From NCBI GenBank assembly GCA_029556335.1, contig JAKQFA010000046.1, positions 1 through 64,000 of the forward strand: a stretch of DNA of 64,000 nt, given 5' to 3'. The translations under genes were made by a program, and so were the position numbers. Below the pieces are notes generated by a model. It was not told the origin of the DNA. It made no database searches and saw only the letters and a list, made by a program, of their open reading frames with translations. Origin of the DNA: Methanobacteriota archaeon. GTDB taxonomy: Archaea > Methanobacteriota > Methanobacteria > Methanobacteriales > Methanobacteriaceae. This document shows, one piece after another, positions 20,607-33,200 of this stretch (within the stretch, counting starts at the first letter, position 1; every line of letters starts with the position of its first letter).

Positions 20607-21620
20607 TCACCCGATTATAATCACTTCATGGCAGATCTCACCCATGATTTGGCTAAATTCCGTAAAATCTACGCCTGGAAAGGGATCTATCACTCCAATA
20701 TCATACTTTTCGTCTAGAAACGGTTTCAGATCCCGGAGATCAGCACAGTAAACCTGAAAGTTATCACCTTCTCCTATTAATCCCTGTTTTTTTTGGCTAA
20801 ATTCCACAGGAAAACCGTTTACTCCAAGATTAACACTGGTAATCCAGGCAGCCGGATACCAGATGTCATTAAAAACTACTTTCCTAGCTCCTGACTTAAG
20901 GGCAGATATTCCCAAGGTTCCCGGCCCGCAAGTACAGTCCAGAACACTTGGATTCGAATACTGATCCATTGTTTCATGAAGAACAGTTATCTTGGGATTA
21001 GATGGCTTCGGGAACTCTATATGGATCTGGCCCTGGTTTTTGTAGATACAAATCGGACCTGATGGGGTTTCTAAAACATCACACCTCAGATCGCATCCTT
21101 TCAGCAACTGGTAGGTGTGTGGAGATGACTCTGAATCTGTGACCCCTACTGTTTCTTTTAGATCACCTTTTAAAACACCCCTAACCTCAGGTACCTCTTT
21201 ATATATTCTCAAGGCAGATTTATGATCAATTTCATCAGTTAACAGGACTAACGAATCTTTTCCCAGGTATGGAGGACTTTTTAATGGATATCCGGGGGTT
21301 ATAAGTGGGGTTCCAGCGTGGCGTAGGGTGGAATTATTTTTTCTTTGCCCTTCTTCCATCATAATCTTCAATACATGGGCCATCACAGAATCCAAGTGGC
21401 GACGTCCACATTTACATAGTTTCCACTGGTAGTCCACATTTTTCAGATCAACTTGTTGGTTTAAAGGCCGAAATTTTTTCAGATCATCTGCCAAGCAGCC
21501 TCTGCAGGGTAAGAACTGATTCTTTAAAGTCTCCATCACATCTTCACAACTTTTTATGTGGTGGTCCCCGCAGGAGCACCTGATGTCCATGTGCTTAAAT
21601 AGGGCAGTCATTTTACACAT
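20607..21620 (-). CDS. SAM-dependent methyltransferase with N-terminal cysteine motifs
   Basis: A 337-residue protein. The first 100 residues hold paired cysteine/histidine motifs (CSCGDHH, CRGC, CKCGRRH) that suggest zinc binding. The C-terminal half is a class I methyltransferase: motif I is VLDCTCGPGTLGISALKSG, followed by VVFNDIW, and the motif IV position reads VIDPFPGVDF. The DPFPG resembles the DP-F/PPF loop of N2-guanine tRNA methyltransferases such as Trm1, so an RNA substrate is plausible but unproven. Confidence 0.7.
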   Translation of the reverse strand: MCKMTALFKHMDIRCSCGDHHIKSCEDVMETLKNQFLPCRGCLADDLKKFRPLNQQVDLKNVDYQWKLCKCGRRHLDSVMAHVLKIMMEEGQRKNNSTLRHAGTPLITPGYPLKSPPYLGKDSLVLLTDEIDHKSALRIYKEVPEVRGVLKGDLKETVGVTDSESSPHTYQLLKGCDLRCDVLETPSGPICIYKNQGQIHIEFPKPSNPKITVLHETMDQYSNPSVLDCTCGPGTLGISALKSGARKVVFNDIWYPAAWITSVNLGVNGFPVEFSQKKQGLIGEGDNFQVYCADLRDLKPFLDEKYDIGVIDPFPGVDFTEFSQIMGEICHEVIIIG

Positions 21621-21949
21621 ATCTTTGCCTTTTATCCCATGATCTAGGAAAGTGTGGGAGTGTCAATTAATATGGCCACAAACCTCTTCAATCATAAAAC
21701 AAATGTTATCCAGAAATTTTATTTATAATATGGGGCATATAAGGTTTTTTTAACCCTTAAAAGATATATCCAATGGGTCCTACCCCTGCTTGCAAGGGTG
21801 TTGTGATCAGTTTTTTTATCTTACATGGAAAATATTATTGTAAAGGCAGATAATTTCCAATCCTCTAGTCCCTGGGGTTAGGGGATAATGTGGAGTATGA
21901 TTAGGCTTAAGCTTAAATATTTGATACGTTATATAAATAATCGAGTTTT
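21621..21949. other. Divergent promoter region between methyltransferase and pilus ATPase
   Basis: About 330 AT-rich bases. No gene is seen. Near the right end TTAAATATTTG (21912-21922) and TTATATAAAT (21929-21938) are TATA-like. They lie so close to the ATG at 21950, without a Shine-Dalgarno site, that the ATPase message is probably leaderless. A short GC patch at 21785-21797 (CCTGCTTGCAAGG) can form a weak hairpin. Confidence 0.45.
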
Positions 21950-23602
21950 ATGAGGGACAAGCGCAAAGAGATTCTTAAAGATCTTTTAGGGGAATTTGCT
22001 GATGATGATGCAGATGAAGCAGAAACATCAAAAAGGAGTCAAGAAACCTTAAGATCTGATGAAGAGTCTGAAACAGAGGGTAGAGAGGAAGAAGGTTTTT
22101 TTGCCAAAGAAGATGACAAATTCAACCTGGATAACCTAATCAGGGAACATTCTAAAAGGGGCTCCAGACGTACCAAAAAAGCCAGGCATATGTCTGAAGC
22201 TTTTAAAGCAGAAATTATTGAGGAAGGTCTGATTCCTAAATATAACGTTGCCTTGCCCCGTTTGTCAAAAAATGAATTAGATCTTTTTAGAGAAATCAGG
22301 GAAAAGCTGGTTGAAGTGGCAGTGGCCCAGGGTGAGGAATTCCAAGTTGATGAAGATTCATTCACCGGTGAAGTCAAACAATTCCTGCGCAGCAAGGGTG
22401 TCAGGGATGTGGATCGGATGGCCACCCAGATATCCCAGGAGATGCTGGGTTATGGCAAACTGGATCCCATGATCAAGGACGATGATCTGGAAGAGGTCAT
22501 GGTGATAGGAACCGATAGAACGGTATTTGTCTACCATCGGAAGATTGGAATGATGGCTACCAACGTTGTTTTTGAAACTGACGACGATATCCGGGCTATC
22601 ATCGACGTTATTGCCCGACAAGTGGGTAGGAGGATCGACCAGCAGATGCCAATCCTAGATGCTCGTTTAAAGGATGGTTCCAGGGTAAACGCCACCATTC
22701 CCCCAGTTTCTGCTGATGGCTCCACTTTAACCATTCGTAAGTTCCGTAAGGATCCCCTGACCGTGGTAGATTTAATTAACTTCAAAACTCTTTCATCGCA
22801 CCTGGCCGGCTTCCTGTGGGTCTGTACAGATGGTATGGGTGTGAAGCCCTGTAACGCCATCATAGCTGGAGGCACTGGTTCGGGTAAGACCACCACCCTC
22901 AACACTGTTGCTGCCTTTGTACCTCCCAGGGAGCGGATCATAACCATTGAAGACACCTTGGAGTTGCAACTGCCTCACACCCACGTTCTGCGCATGGAAA
23001 CCAGGCCCCCCAACATTGAAGGTAAGGGTGAACTGAATATGGATACCCTGGTTAAGAACTCCCTCCGTCAGAGACCAGACCGTGTAATTGTTGGAGAAGT
23101 TAGGGGAGGGGAAGCCACAACTCTCTTCACAGCTTTAAACACCGGACACTCGGGTATGGGAACACTTCACTCCAACACGGCTAGGGAAACTATAACCCGA
23201 TTGGTTAACCCTCCTATGAGTGTTCCTAACATAATGATACCTGCCTTGGACTTTATAATCATGCAAAACCGGATGTACAGGTCTGAAGGAGGATCCATGC
23301 GTCGGGTCACTGAGGTGGCCGAAGTAGTAGGAATGGAAGAGGGCAATGTCCAGTTAAACCGTGTATTCGAATGGAATAACGTTACAGATAAAGTGGAATA
23401 TGTGGGTATCGCCAGTCAGACCTTAAGGGATATAGCCGAACTGAGGGGTATAGGCATAACTGAGATAGAAGAAGAAATTGAAAAAAGAAGACTGGTACTG
23501 GAGTACCTGGCTGATAACAATATAAGATCCATTCAGGAAGTGGGGCGCTGTGTAAACAGTTACTACCGGGACCCGGATGAGATGATGGATAGAATATTAT
23601 AG
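21950..23602 (+). CDS. Pilus/secretion ATPase, TadA/CpaF (VirB11-like) family
   Basis: A 550-residue hexameric-type ATPase. The first 85 residues are highly acidic and low-complexity, then comes the N-terminal domain, then Walker [11 protein letters not shown] near residue 307, an Asp box ([12 protein letters not shown]), Walker B ([15 protein letters not shown]) and the His box ([11 protein letters not shown]). It powers the T2SSF platform encoded next, 31 bases on. The start ATG has no Shine-Dalgarno site and TATA elements lie close upstream, so a leaderless start is likely. It is the motor for type IV pilus-like fibres together with the gene pair at 12-13 kb. Confidence 0.93.
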   Translation: MRDKRKEILKDLLGEFADDDADEAETSKRSQETLRSDEESETEGREEEGFFAKEDDKFNLDNLIREHSKRGSRRTKKARHMSEAFKAEIIEEGLIPKYNVALPRLSKNELDLFREIREKLVEVAVAQGEEFQVDEDSFTGEVKQFLRSKGVRDVDRMATQISQEMLGYGKLDPMIKDDDLEEVMVIGTDRTVFVYHRKIGMMATNVVFETDDDIRAIIDVIARQVGRRIDQQMPILDARLKDGSRVNATIPPVSADGSTLTIRKFRKDPLTVVDLINFKTLSSHLAGFLWVCTDGMGVKPCNAIIAGGTGSGKTTTLNTVAAFVPPRERIITIEDTLELQLPHTHVLRMETRPPNIEGKGELNMDTLVKNSLRQRPDRVIVGEVRGGEATTLFTALNTGHSGMGTLHSNTARETITRLVNPPMSVPNIMIPALDFIIMQNRMYRSEGGSMRRVTEVAEVVGMEEGNVQLNRVFEWNNVTDKVEYVGIASQTLRDIAELRGIGITEIEEEIEKRRLVLEYLADNNIRSIQEVGRCVNSYYRDPDEMMDRIL

Positions 23603-23633
23603 AATCTTCCCAGTAAGAAAAAAGGTGTAAATA

Positions 23634-24764
23634 ATGGTTTTCCAGGGCCTTAAAAAATTTTTCAACCGTATAGGTAATTTCACTGTTGATTCATCCCAAA
23701 AAGTGGGTGAAGGGGCTCAGAAGGTGAGTAGTGGAGTTCAAACCCCGGTAAAGAAAATCGGTAAAATAAAAGCTCCCAAGATCAAGCCCCGCAAACCTTC
23801 TGTAAAATCTCCTCTCAAACCCAAAAAAAAGGATGAGGCAGAAGGCCTAAAATTCAAGACAGCAGCTACCCGCACACCCAAGAGAAGTATTAAACGTATG
23901 GATATGGATAAAGATGAGATCGCCATATTCCGGGAGTTAATTGATAAGAAATATGAGAGGAGGGATGCTGATACATCCACGGAAGAATCACAAAAGACTG
24001 CCATCCGCAAAGCATCTTTGGAAGAACTTCTCCGTGAAGAAGAAAAGAAGGGTGTTGATCCTAAATTAATCCTGGGACTGGGTGTGCTTTCATTTGGTAT
24101 AGTATTTGCGGCACTATTAATTCTAGGTATTGGTCTTGAAATCGGACTTATCTTCGGTATACTAATTATTCTATTGACTGTGTTCCTCATATATCTGCCT
24201 AAAATGAAATCAGGGGGAAGATCTACTGCTGCTTCCAGGGAGATCCCCTTTGCCCTGAGACAGATGGCAACTGAACTTCGTGCTGGAATGGGTTTACACG
24301 ACAGTATGCGATCGGTGGCTACTTCTGGATACGGCCCCCTTTCAGAGGAATTTGCCCGGGCACTGGAGGAGATCAAGTATGGGCAAACAACCGAGCAAGC
24401 ATTAATGGATATGAGTGAGAGAATAGATTCTGAAGGTCTCAAAAGAGCGGTGTATCAGATCACCAGGACTCTAACCAGTGGGGGGGATCTGGCCAAAACC
24501 CTGGGAGTTATTGCCGAGGACACCGCCTATGAGATGAGGATGAAGCTCAAGGATTATGCCCAGAAGTTGAACTCCTTCACCATGATTTACATGTTCATAG
24601 CCATTCTGGGACCGGTTATCATCATGGTCATGTTAATTGCGGCCTCCACAGTAATGGGTCCAATGATTCCACCTATCCTGCTACTCATTGCTTACCTCTT
24701 CTTCTTCCCAGCCATCGTGGCCTTCATGGCCTTCATGATCAAGAGACTGGAGCCCAAGCTTTAA
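23634..24764 (+). CDS. Pilus assembly membrane protein, T2SSF/TadC-like, with basic N-terminal extension
   Basis: A 376-residue protein. Residues 1-75 are rich in Lys, Pro and Ser and strongly basic, unlike the shorter paralogue at 12201-13136. Membrane helices lie at about 140-190 and 320-372, flanking the T2SSF domain ([36 protein letters not shown]). It is probably a platform component next to its ATPase. The basic head could contact the acidic N-terminus of the ATPase; that is inference from charge. Start ATG follows AAAAGGTGTAAATA. Confidence 0.88.
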   Translation: MVFQGLKKFFNRIGNFTVDSSQKVGEGAQKVSSGVQTPVKKIGKIKAPKIKPRKPSVKSPLKPKKKDEAEGLKFKTAATRTPKRSIKRMDMDKDEIAIFRELIDKKYERRDADTSTEESQKTAIRKASLEELLREEEKKGVDPKLILGLGVLSFGIVFAALLILGIGLEIGLIFGILIILLTVFLIYLPKMKSGGRSTAASREIPFALRQMATELRAGMGLHDSMRSVATSGYGPLSEEFARALEEIKYGQTTEQALMDMSERIDSEGLKRAVYQITRTLTSGGDLAKTLGVIAEDTAYEMRMKLKDYAQKLNSFTMIYMFIAILGPVIIMVMLIAASTVMGPMIPPILLLIAYLFFFPAIVAFMAFMIKRLEPKL

Positions 24765-24974
24765 ATCAAATCATTCTTTTCCTTTCTATTTTTTCACACA
24801 GAATTTTTTTTACGCCATAGCAATGGGACAATAGAGACAATGGTTAAACCATTAGCTCTGGAAAACTACAGTCCAATTACAGAAGATGTTGGTAATAAAA
24901 ATTCCAATATTTTTAAGTAAAAAGTAATATTAAATAAGAAAAAAGTATTTATAATGGTGGTTACAAGTTCTATT

Positions 24975-25115
24975 GTCAGACATCATGACCTGAATTCCCG
25001 GAGGGATAAGTGCCATAGTCCCTACAGAAATCAGTGCAGGGCATCTAAATATTATAAAAACCTCAAACGTGCCTCTAGATAGGATGCCCTGCCTATATTA
25101 ACTTATAATATTTTT
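24975..25115 (+). ncRNA. Candidate structured RNA in the gap between convergent genes
   Basis: The gap 24765-25187 (423 bases) has no coding frame. A TATA-like TATTTATAAT at 24946-24955 would place a start near 24975. Downstream lie two stems: AGGGA (25002-25006) with TCCCT (25019-25023), and a perfect ten-base inverted repeat GCAGGGCATC (25036-25045) with GATGCCCTGC (25083-25092) enclosing 37 bases. A T-run follows at 25110-25115. This promoter-stem-oligoT order fits a small RNA. A large terminator for either neighbour is the alternative. Strand is inferred from the TATA and T-run. Confidence 0.35.
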
Positions 25116-25187
25116 ACTGGAACTAGGATCACCCTTTAATCCTCACATCCAGGATATTTATTTAAAAATTAAGAATAAAAAAATAGT

Positions 25188-25679
25188 TTAGGATAGTTTC
25201 CTCTTCATAAGGAATGCTCCAACACCTATTCCGCTTAAAGCACCAATCAGAGCGCCGGTCAGGAATGGAGTTAAAAAACCATAACTGGATTCTGTGGGGG
25301 TTGAATCTAGGCGGTTTAAACCTTTCCTAATTGTTTCAGGATCAGGATTGCATACAATGATCCGATCGGAAACTTCTGGATGTTGGGCTAGAAACTTGTT
25401 AACTGTGTCCAAGTATCCTACGGCTAACACTTTCTTATTGGGATTGGTGAGCAGATGTTCCAGTTCGTGATTGACATCCACGTCAGATTGGAAACTATAC
25501 ACGGTTACATTCATACCCATCTCATCAACTGTTCTTTTTGCAATTGATCCAGTTGAATTATCGGCGATGACAATTGCTGTGGCAGAATCAGGAGTAACAT
25601 GTACTCCGTGAGCACTCACTGGGATCATCAATCCAAATATTACTACCAAGAACAGGATGGTGGATTTTATATTCATCAT
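25188..25679 (-). CDS. Exported, C-terminally anchored protein next to CbiM (transport accessory)
   Basis: A 163-residue protein with a signal peptide ending VSA at about residue 23 and a C-terminal membrane helix (FLTGALIGALSGIGVGAFL) followed by MKRKLS, so the domain faces outside. If cleaved after SA the mature chain begins HGVH, two histidines three apart. The extracellular domain (about 30-135) has an alternating alpha/beta pattern that I do not recognise. It follows cbiM by 14 bases, in the place where NikK/NikL/CbiN accessory subunits occur in nickel and cobalt ECF transporters. A metal-handling role is inference. Confidence 0.65.
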   Translation of the reverse strand: MMNIKSTILFLVVIFGLMIPVSAHGVHVTPDSATAIVIADNSTGSIAKRTVDEMGMNVTVYSFQSDVDVNHELEHLLTNPNKKVLAVGYLDTVNKFLAQHPEVSDRIIVCNPDPETIRKGLNRLDSTPTESSYGFLTPFLTGALIGALSGIGVGAFLMKRKLS

Positions 25680-25693
25680 GTTTAAGTCCTCCT

Positions 25694-26317
25694 CTAAATT
25701 TTATCCAGGTTTACTAGCTCTGGTTTGACTTTTGATAGAAAAGATACGATAATAACATTGGCAAATCCCTCTATCACAGCAATTAAAAGATAAAATGGTA
25801 TTAAACTGGCCAGAAGTACATCTATAGTGGCAAGGCCAGCAAAAAAAAGCATCAGGACCTGTACTATGGTGGCTACCATTATTCCCAGGAAGGTTCCCGA
25901 GAAAATGCTTAGCCTCCAATTCAGATCCCGAATTATACTGTAAAAGAAGTAGGTGACTACACTGATGGCTACACCAATGGCCAGGGTATTAGCCCCTAGA
26001 GTGGTTATTCCACCCATTCCCATTAAGAAAAATTGGATGACCAGGCATAAAAAAGCCACGATCACGCCACTTAAGGGGCCCATTAGAATGGCTACCAGGG
26101 GTATTAGGAAGAAATGAATGGGAACTCCCAGGGGTGAGGGTATGGATAGAGAAGAAGTAGCTACCGTAGCAGCGGCAAAGATGGAGGTGTACACCACATT
26201 TTTTTCCCGGTGTTCTGTCTTGGAAAGTTTGAACAAGTATATGGCTACGAAGATGAGGGTGATGATCCAGTAAATCAAAGCTTGGGGTAATGGTATTATT
26301 CCGTCTGGTAAATGCAA
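25694..26317 (-). CDS. cbiM: Cobalt/nickel ECF transporter S component, CbiM/NikM family (copy 1)
   Basis: A 207-residue membrane protein with about six helices. It starts [17 protein letters not shown]: in this family the N-terminal Met-His pair coordinates the metal, so the exact start matters. The start codon is TTG at 26315-26317, preceded by AGAGGTAATTAG. The loop [11 protein letters not shown] supplies the further histidine of the family. No CbiQ or CbiO is adjacent to this copy; a second CbiM with CbiN and CbiQ lies at 37.4-39.2 kb. The gene diverges from the FmdE-like surface protein, sharing a 316-base regulatory region. Cobalt versus nickel cannot be decided from sequence alone. Confidence 0.88.
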   Translation of the reverse strand: MHLPDGIIPLPQALIYWIITLIFVAIYLFKLSKTEHREKNVVYTSIFAAATVATSSLSIPSPLGVPIHFFLIPLVAILMGPLSGVIVAFLCLVIQFFLMGMGGITTLGANTLAIGVAISVVTYFFYSIIRDLNWRLSIFSGTFLGIMVATIVQVLMLFFAGLATIDVLLASLIPFYLLIAVIEGFANVIIVSFLSKVKPELVNLDKI

Positions 26318-26458
26318 ACTAATTACCTCTTTTATATTGAATTTTTAATTCTCATCTTCGACCAGGAGCCCTGTTATTACCCGGTCGAGAAATGAATTCA
26401 TCGATCTTACTATAAATCATTGTTTACGAATATAACATTTACTATTTAATCCCCCGTC

Positions 26459-26574
26459 AGTATTACTATAGGGGGATATATCTGAATTTTAGTATTAATT
26501 TTTTAGTTAGTATTACTTTTTCTCCATAGATAACACTTCATAGTAATAACATAAACATTATATATAGTATTACT
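26459..26574. promoter_or_regulatory. Divergent promoter with five GTATTAC-type repeats
   Basis: Five copies of a short element occur: GTATTAC at 26460, GTATTAA at 26492, GTATTAC at 26510, GTAATAA at 26543 and GTATTAC at 26567. The last three follow the spacing shared with other promoters here: 33 bp between the first two starts and 24 bp between the next two. The TATA-like ATTATATATA (about 26557-26566) sits between the last two. It can serve both cbiM (leftward) and the surface-protein gene (rightward). The 316-base gap 26318-26633 holds no gene. Confidence 0.7.
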
Positions 26575-26633
26575 ACACACTATGGCTCGACTTTTTAAAA
26601 GTCGCACTAAGAATAAATAGGAGGTGAAAAAGG

Positions 26634-29330
<2,697 letters not shown>

Positions 29331-29387
29331 AACCATTTCCCCTTTTCTTTTTTTTTGTTAATTTGAACTCTTTTTTCCCAACCATTT

Positions 29388-29450
29388 GGTATTACACTTT
29401 GAAGTGAACAGCACCAATTGTAATAACACAAACCATATATATCATATTAC
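29388..29450 (+). promoter_or_regulatory. Promoter with three GTATTAC-type sites
   Basis: GTATTAC at 29389, GTAATAA at 29420 (31 bp on) and ATATTAC at 29444 (24 bp on), with a TATA-like CATATATATC (29434-29443) between the last two. The sequence GTAATAACACAAAC is nearly the same as at the promoter at 26543. It precedes the small His-start surface protein gene. The T-run at 29346-29357 just upstream probably ends the preceding gene. Confidence 0.7.
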
Positions 29451-29493
29451 TAATAGCGTTATAACAGTCAAAGGAGAGGGTGTGATTAAAACT

Positions 29494-29922
29494 ATGAAAA
29501 CAGAAGCAACCGTTCTAATATTCGTTTTGGTCCTGGCTTTAACTCTTGCCGGAGTTGTAAGTGCCCATCCTGGTCATGGCACTCCTATAGAGGTTCCTTC
29601 CGAACCTTCAAATCCAGATCCTGGATCCTCGCCCCCTAAAAGTACTTCCCCTCCCAGTGCATCTGATTCCAAGACCGTTACTAAAACTGGTACCACAACT
29701 ACTCCTACTGGAAGTGGACCAGCCGAAACAGAACCAGGTCAAACTGTAGCTACTCCAACCAGTAGTGGAACAAGTAATCAGAGCACTGAAAATGTGTCTG
29801 CTTATGAGAGTGGAGACCCTGAAGATCTCAATCCGTCCTGGCCTATTTCTGTCCTGTTTGGTGTGGCTGCCATTATAGGTGCTGTAGGTGTACACTACAG
29901 AGGGGAACGCTTAGGGCTCTAA
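29494..29922 (+). CDS. Small secreted Pro/Ser/Thr-rich anchored protein
   Basis: A 142-residue protein; ATG at 29494 is chosen because GGTGTGATT precedes it, whereas longer frames lack a site. The signal peptide ends GVVSA, and the mature chain would begin HPGHGTP, again two histidines three apart. Residues about 35-110 are a low-complexity Pro/Ser/Thr spacer, likely glycosylated and able to cross a pseudomurein wall. A C-terminal helix (WPISVLFGVAAIIGAVGV) and basic tail anchor it. It sits between the FmdE-like and CobN-like surface proteins and shares their promoter element. A metal-binding tip on a stalk is inference. Confidence 0.7.
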   Translation: MKTEATVLIFVLVLALTLAGVVSAHPGHGTPIEVPSEPSNPDPGSSPPKSTSPPSASDSKTVTKTGTTTTPTGSGPAETEPGQTVATPTSSGTSNQSTENVSAYESGDPEDLNPSWPISVLFGVAAIIGAVGVHYRGERLGL

Positions 29923-30205
29923 AATTTTTTTTTATTTTTTCCATAAATTAATTCTATATTTTTTTTAAATTAAGGGATTGATAGATTTTATTTTTGGATA
30001 ATTGCTCTGGATAGATGTCTTTTAGGGACTATTGTCATTGAGATCTTAGGGCAGGGTTCATCTGCCGTGATTTTACTCCATCACCATTTAAGATTTACTT
30101 TAATTTTTTTCACGTTTAATAGATAAATTTATATTCAATTATTTTTTAATTATATTAAAGTATCTTTGAATAACTGTGTTGTGGAAAAACGAAAATGGTG
30201 ACAAG
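29923..30205. other. Gap before the CobN-like gene
   Basis: T-runs at 29925-29940 likely end the preceding gene. A hairpin GGCAG-GGTTCAT-CTGCC lies at 30050-30066. AAATTTATAT (about 30125-30134) is TATA-like and may start the CobN-like message. No GTATTAC element is present here, unlike the neighbouring promoters. Confidence 0.4.
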
Positions 30206-33200
30206 ATGAAAAAACAGGCGATTCTATTAGTAACAACAGTTGTATTCACCTTACTTCTGTGTGGAGCGGTATCAGCAGAGGATCTAAATGGAGGTATTGA
30301 TACAAGCCAACAGGTGAATTCAACAGATAATCTAAGTGTAACAATGGATGATTTGGAATATGATCAAGATCCCCGAATTTACGGGATAGTAAAAGAAATT
30401 TACAATGAAAGCTCTGGAACCTACACTAAGCTAGTTGATGCTATTCCAGTTAAAGGGGCAGCAGTAACTATAAAAAATCCCACTGATAACTCGATAATTG
30501 CCACCGGAACCACTAATCAGAATGGAGAATATGATATCTACTTTTTATCGACTTTGACAGAATTCAAGGTGGAAATAGCGTACTCAACATACAAAACCTA
30601 TTTTAAAAACGTCATCCCCACCGGTACTCCCATACCAGAAACCCAACTCAACCACACTTTCATGCCAGATATTGCAGTGATATTTTCACACCCTGAAAAA
30701 GCAGCCGCCATCAAAATGCTCAATAATCGCAGGTTAATCCATATTGATGGATGGTATGGTACTTCAGATAATGACTGGATAGTGGAGTACGTGAATTTCG
30801 CATACCTGGACATGATGATGCCAGGATCAGGTTGGGGAGACTCATGGTATGATGAACTCTTGAAAAGCCCTGCCAACGCTAATTATATGATTTCCCATGC
30901 CCATGGGTTCCCATGTGATACTGACACAGACCCTTATGGTGGAGATGGACTACATATGTTAGGTGGCCATGACACCAGCGATACTGAAAATACTCTTGAA
31001 AATACTTATATGGGTTCTTACTATGATTTGGCTACTGATGATGCAATTCAAACCAATTTCCAGTACATGGTAGAATATATCTATTATTTACTCGGTGAAA
31101 CAACCATTAATCCCACCCAGAACGGGAAAAGCCCAATAATGGCTACACCTAACTGGGGTTTGTACCATCCAGACTATCCAACTAAAGTAATAGCTGCTTT
31201 CCCATCGCAAGAACAGATTAAAACATGGATAGAATCCAATTTTGGATATACATCTGATGGTAGTTTAAAATGGACGAAAGAAGATTACAGCAACTGGTCA
31301 GAAACATCAAGAAATACCGTTTACCAGGAATTTGAAAATTGGTATGACGCCACTAAAACCGACATAACCAGTCCTTTTATAGTAATAGTCAGTTACGGCC
31401 CGGGTGGGGAAACTATTAACGCCCTGATAAGAGAATATGAGAATCAAGGTCGAGCAGTTTTAAACCTTTTTGCCCGCGAAGTAACTCCTTCAGCAAGTAG
31501 CTTACTAATGGAATTAGTTCTTGGAAAAGATGGTAACGGGCCATTAGGTCGGGGAATATCTGCAATTACATCATTGTACAGTTTCTCACTTAACTACGCA
31601 AATCTCGCTGATAATGGTGCCTTAAGTGAACTTGAAAAAATTAATTTAGAGGTCATTAAAGCCCTCCAGCTATCCGATATGAACAGTTTAACCAACCCAC
31701 TGGGGGCTCAATCAGAATGGATCTACGCAGTGACCTACCCCTACTTTGAAGGGATTTTCAGTCCGGTAGTGTTATCTTACACCGATGAAAACGGAATAGA
31801 ACATCCCTTAGATGCAGGAGTGCAAAAAATAGTAACTTTAACCAACAAATGGGCCTTACTCAAAGAATTATCCAATTTTGAAAAGAAAATAGCCATAATT
31901 CTCTACAATTACCCGCCAGGAAAAGCAGAAATGGGCGCATCATACTTGGATGTTTTCCAGAGCTTGCATGACCTTCTAACAAAACTAAAATATGAGGGTT
32001 ATGATCTTGGAACCGAAGAAATACCCACCCCTAATGAACTGTACACTCTAGTTGCTGAATTCGGTAACAAAGGTAGCTGGGCACAGCCCCTACTAGATCA
32101 ATATGTAAATAAGTACCGAGAAAAACTACAAATCAATGGCCAACTGGTAAATCCAGACACGTACCATTCCTGGTTCAACCAGTTACCAGCAACCCTACAG
32201 TTGCAGGTTATAGAAAAATGGGGTAATCCTCTGGGTGATATCATGGTTTCATCAGGATCAATCGTTATACCTGGTATAGTACTGGGCAACGTGTTGATCA
32301 CAGTACAACCCAGCAGAGGATGGGAGGAAGTCGAAAACTACCATGATGAATACCTACCACCACACCACCAGTACATAGCATTGTACAAATGGCTGGAAGA
32401 AGCCTTCAATGCCAATGTAATGATACACATGGGGACCCACGGAACCATGGAATGGCTCCCAGGACGGCACGTAGGGTTACAGGAAGATGATTGGCCATTC
32501 CAATTATCTAACATACCTAACATCAATCCCTACATAGTTTCCAACCCTGGTGAAGGTTTGGTGGCCAAGGATAGGGCTAACGCACTAATCATAGACCACA
32601 TGACACCAGCCATGGTCCGTTCTGGTTTGTACGGTGATTTGATAGTTATGCATGACTTGATACACCAGTATCAAAACGCTTTGAACGTGGGTAACTACCA
32701 GATTTTACCAGCATTAGCAACACAGATAACAGTAAAAGTTAATGAATTAGGCCTAGAATCACAGGCAACAGGACAAAACTTTGAAGAATGGCTGGATAAA
32801 ATCCATCTATTGTTACATGAAATCGAAAAGGATATCATACCCCTCGGTTTGCATAGCCTCGGGAAAGTTCTAACTGGTGATGAACTAGTGGAAGAAGTTT
32901 TCACAATAGTATCATCCATGACTGATATCATGGATCACATGAAAACTGAACTTTATCCAAGAATAACAGTTAGCTATTATGACATGCACAAAGTAACCTT
33001 GTATACAGATGAGTTAGATGCCATAGATAACCAGATTAGGGATTACATAGAACGAATAGTGAATGGTGATGAACCAACCAGTTTAAGTGTCACCAGCACT
33101 GATTTACTGGATGACTTACAATATTGCAAACAAATCATTAACAAAATAAGGGCAAACCAGGAATGGGAGAGTCTTTTAAACGCCCTTAGTGGTGGATTTG

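Noticed and set aside
23738..24442. 234-residue minus-strand frame
   Set aside because: Antisense to the second T2SSF gene; Ser/Arg-rich shadow.
25036..25092. CRISPR repeat or IS end
   Set aside because: The ten-base inverted repeat occurs once and there is no transposase or array.
26318..26633. Cobalamin riboswitch upstream of cbiM
   Set aside because: No B12-box or matching fold seen; the repeats look like protein-binding sites.
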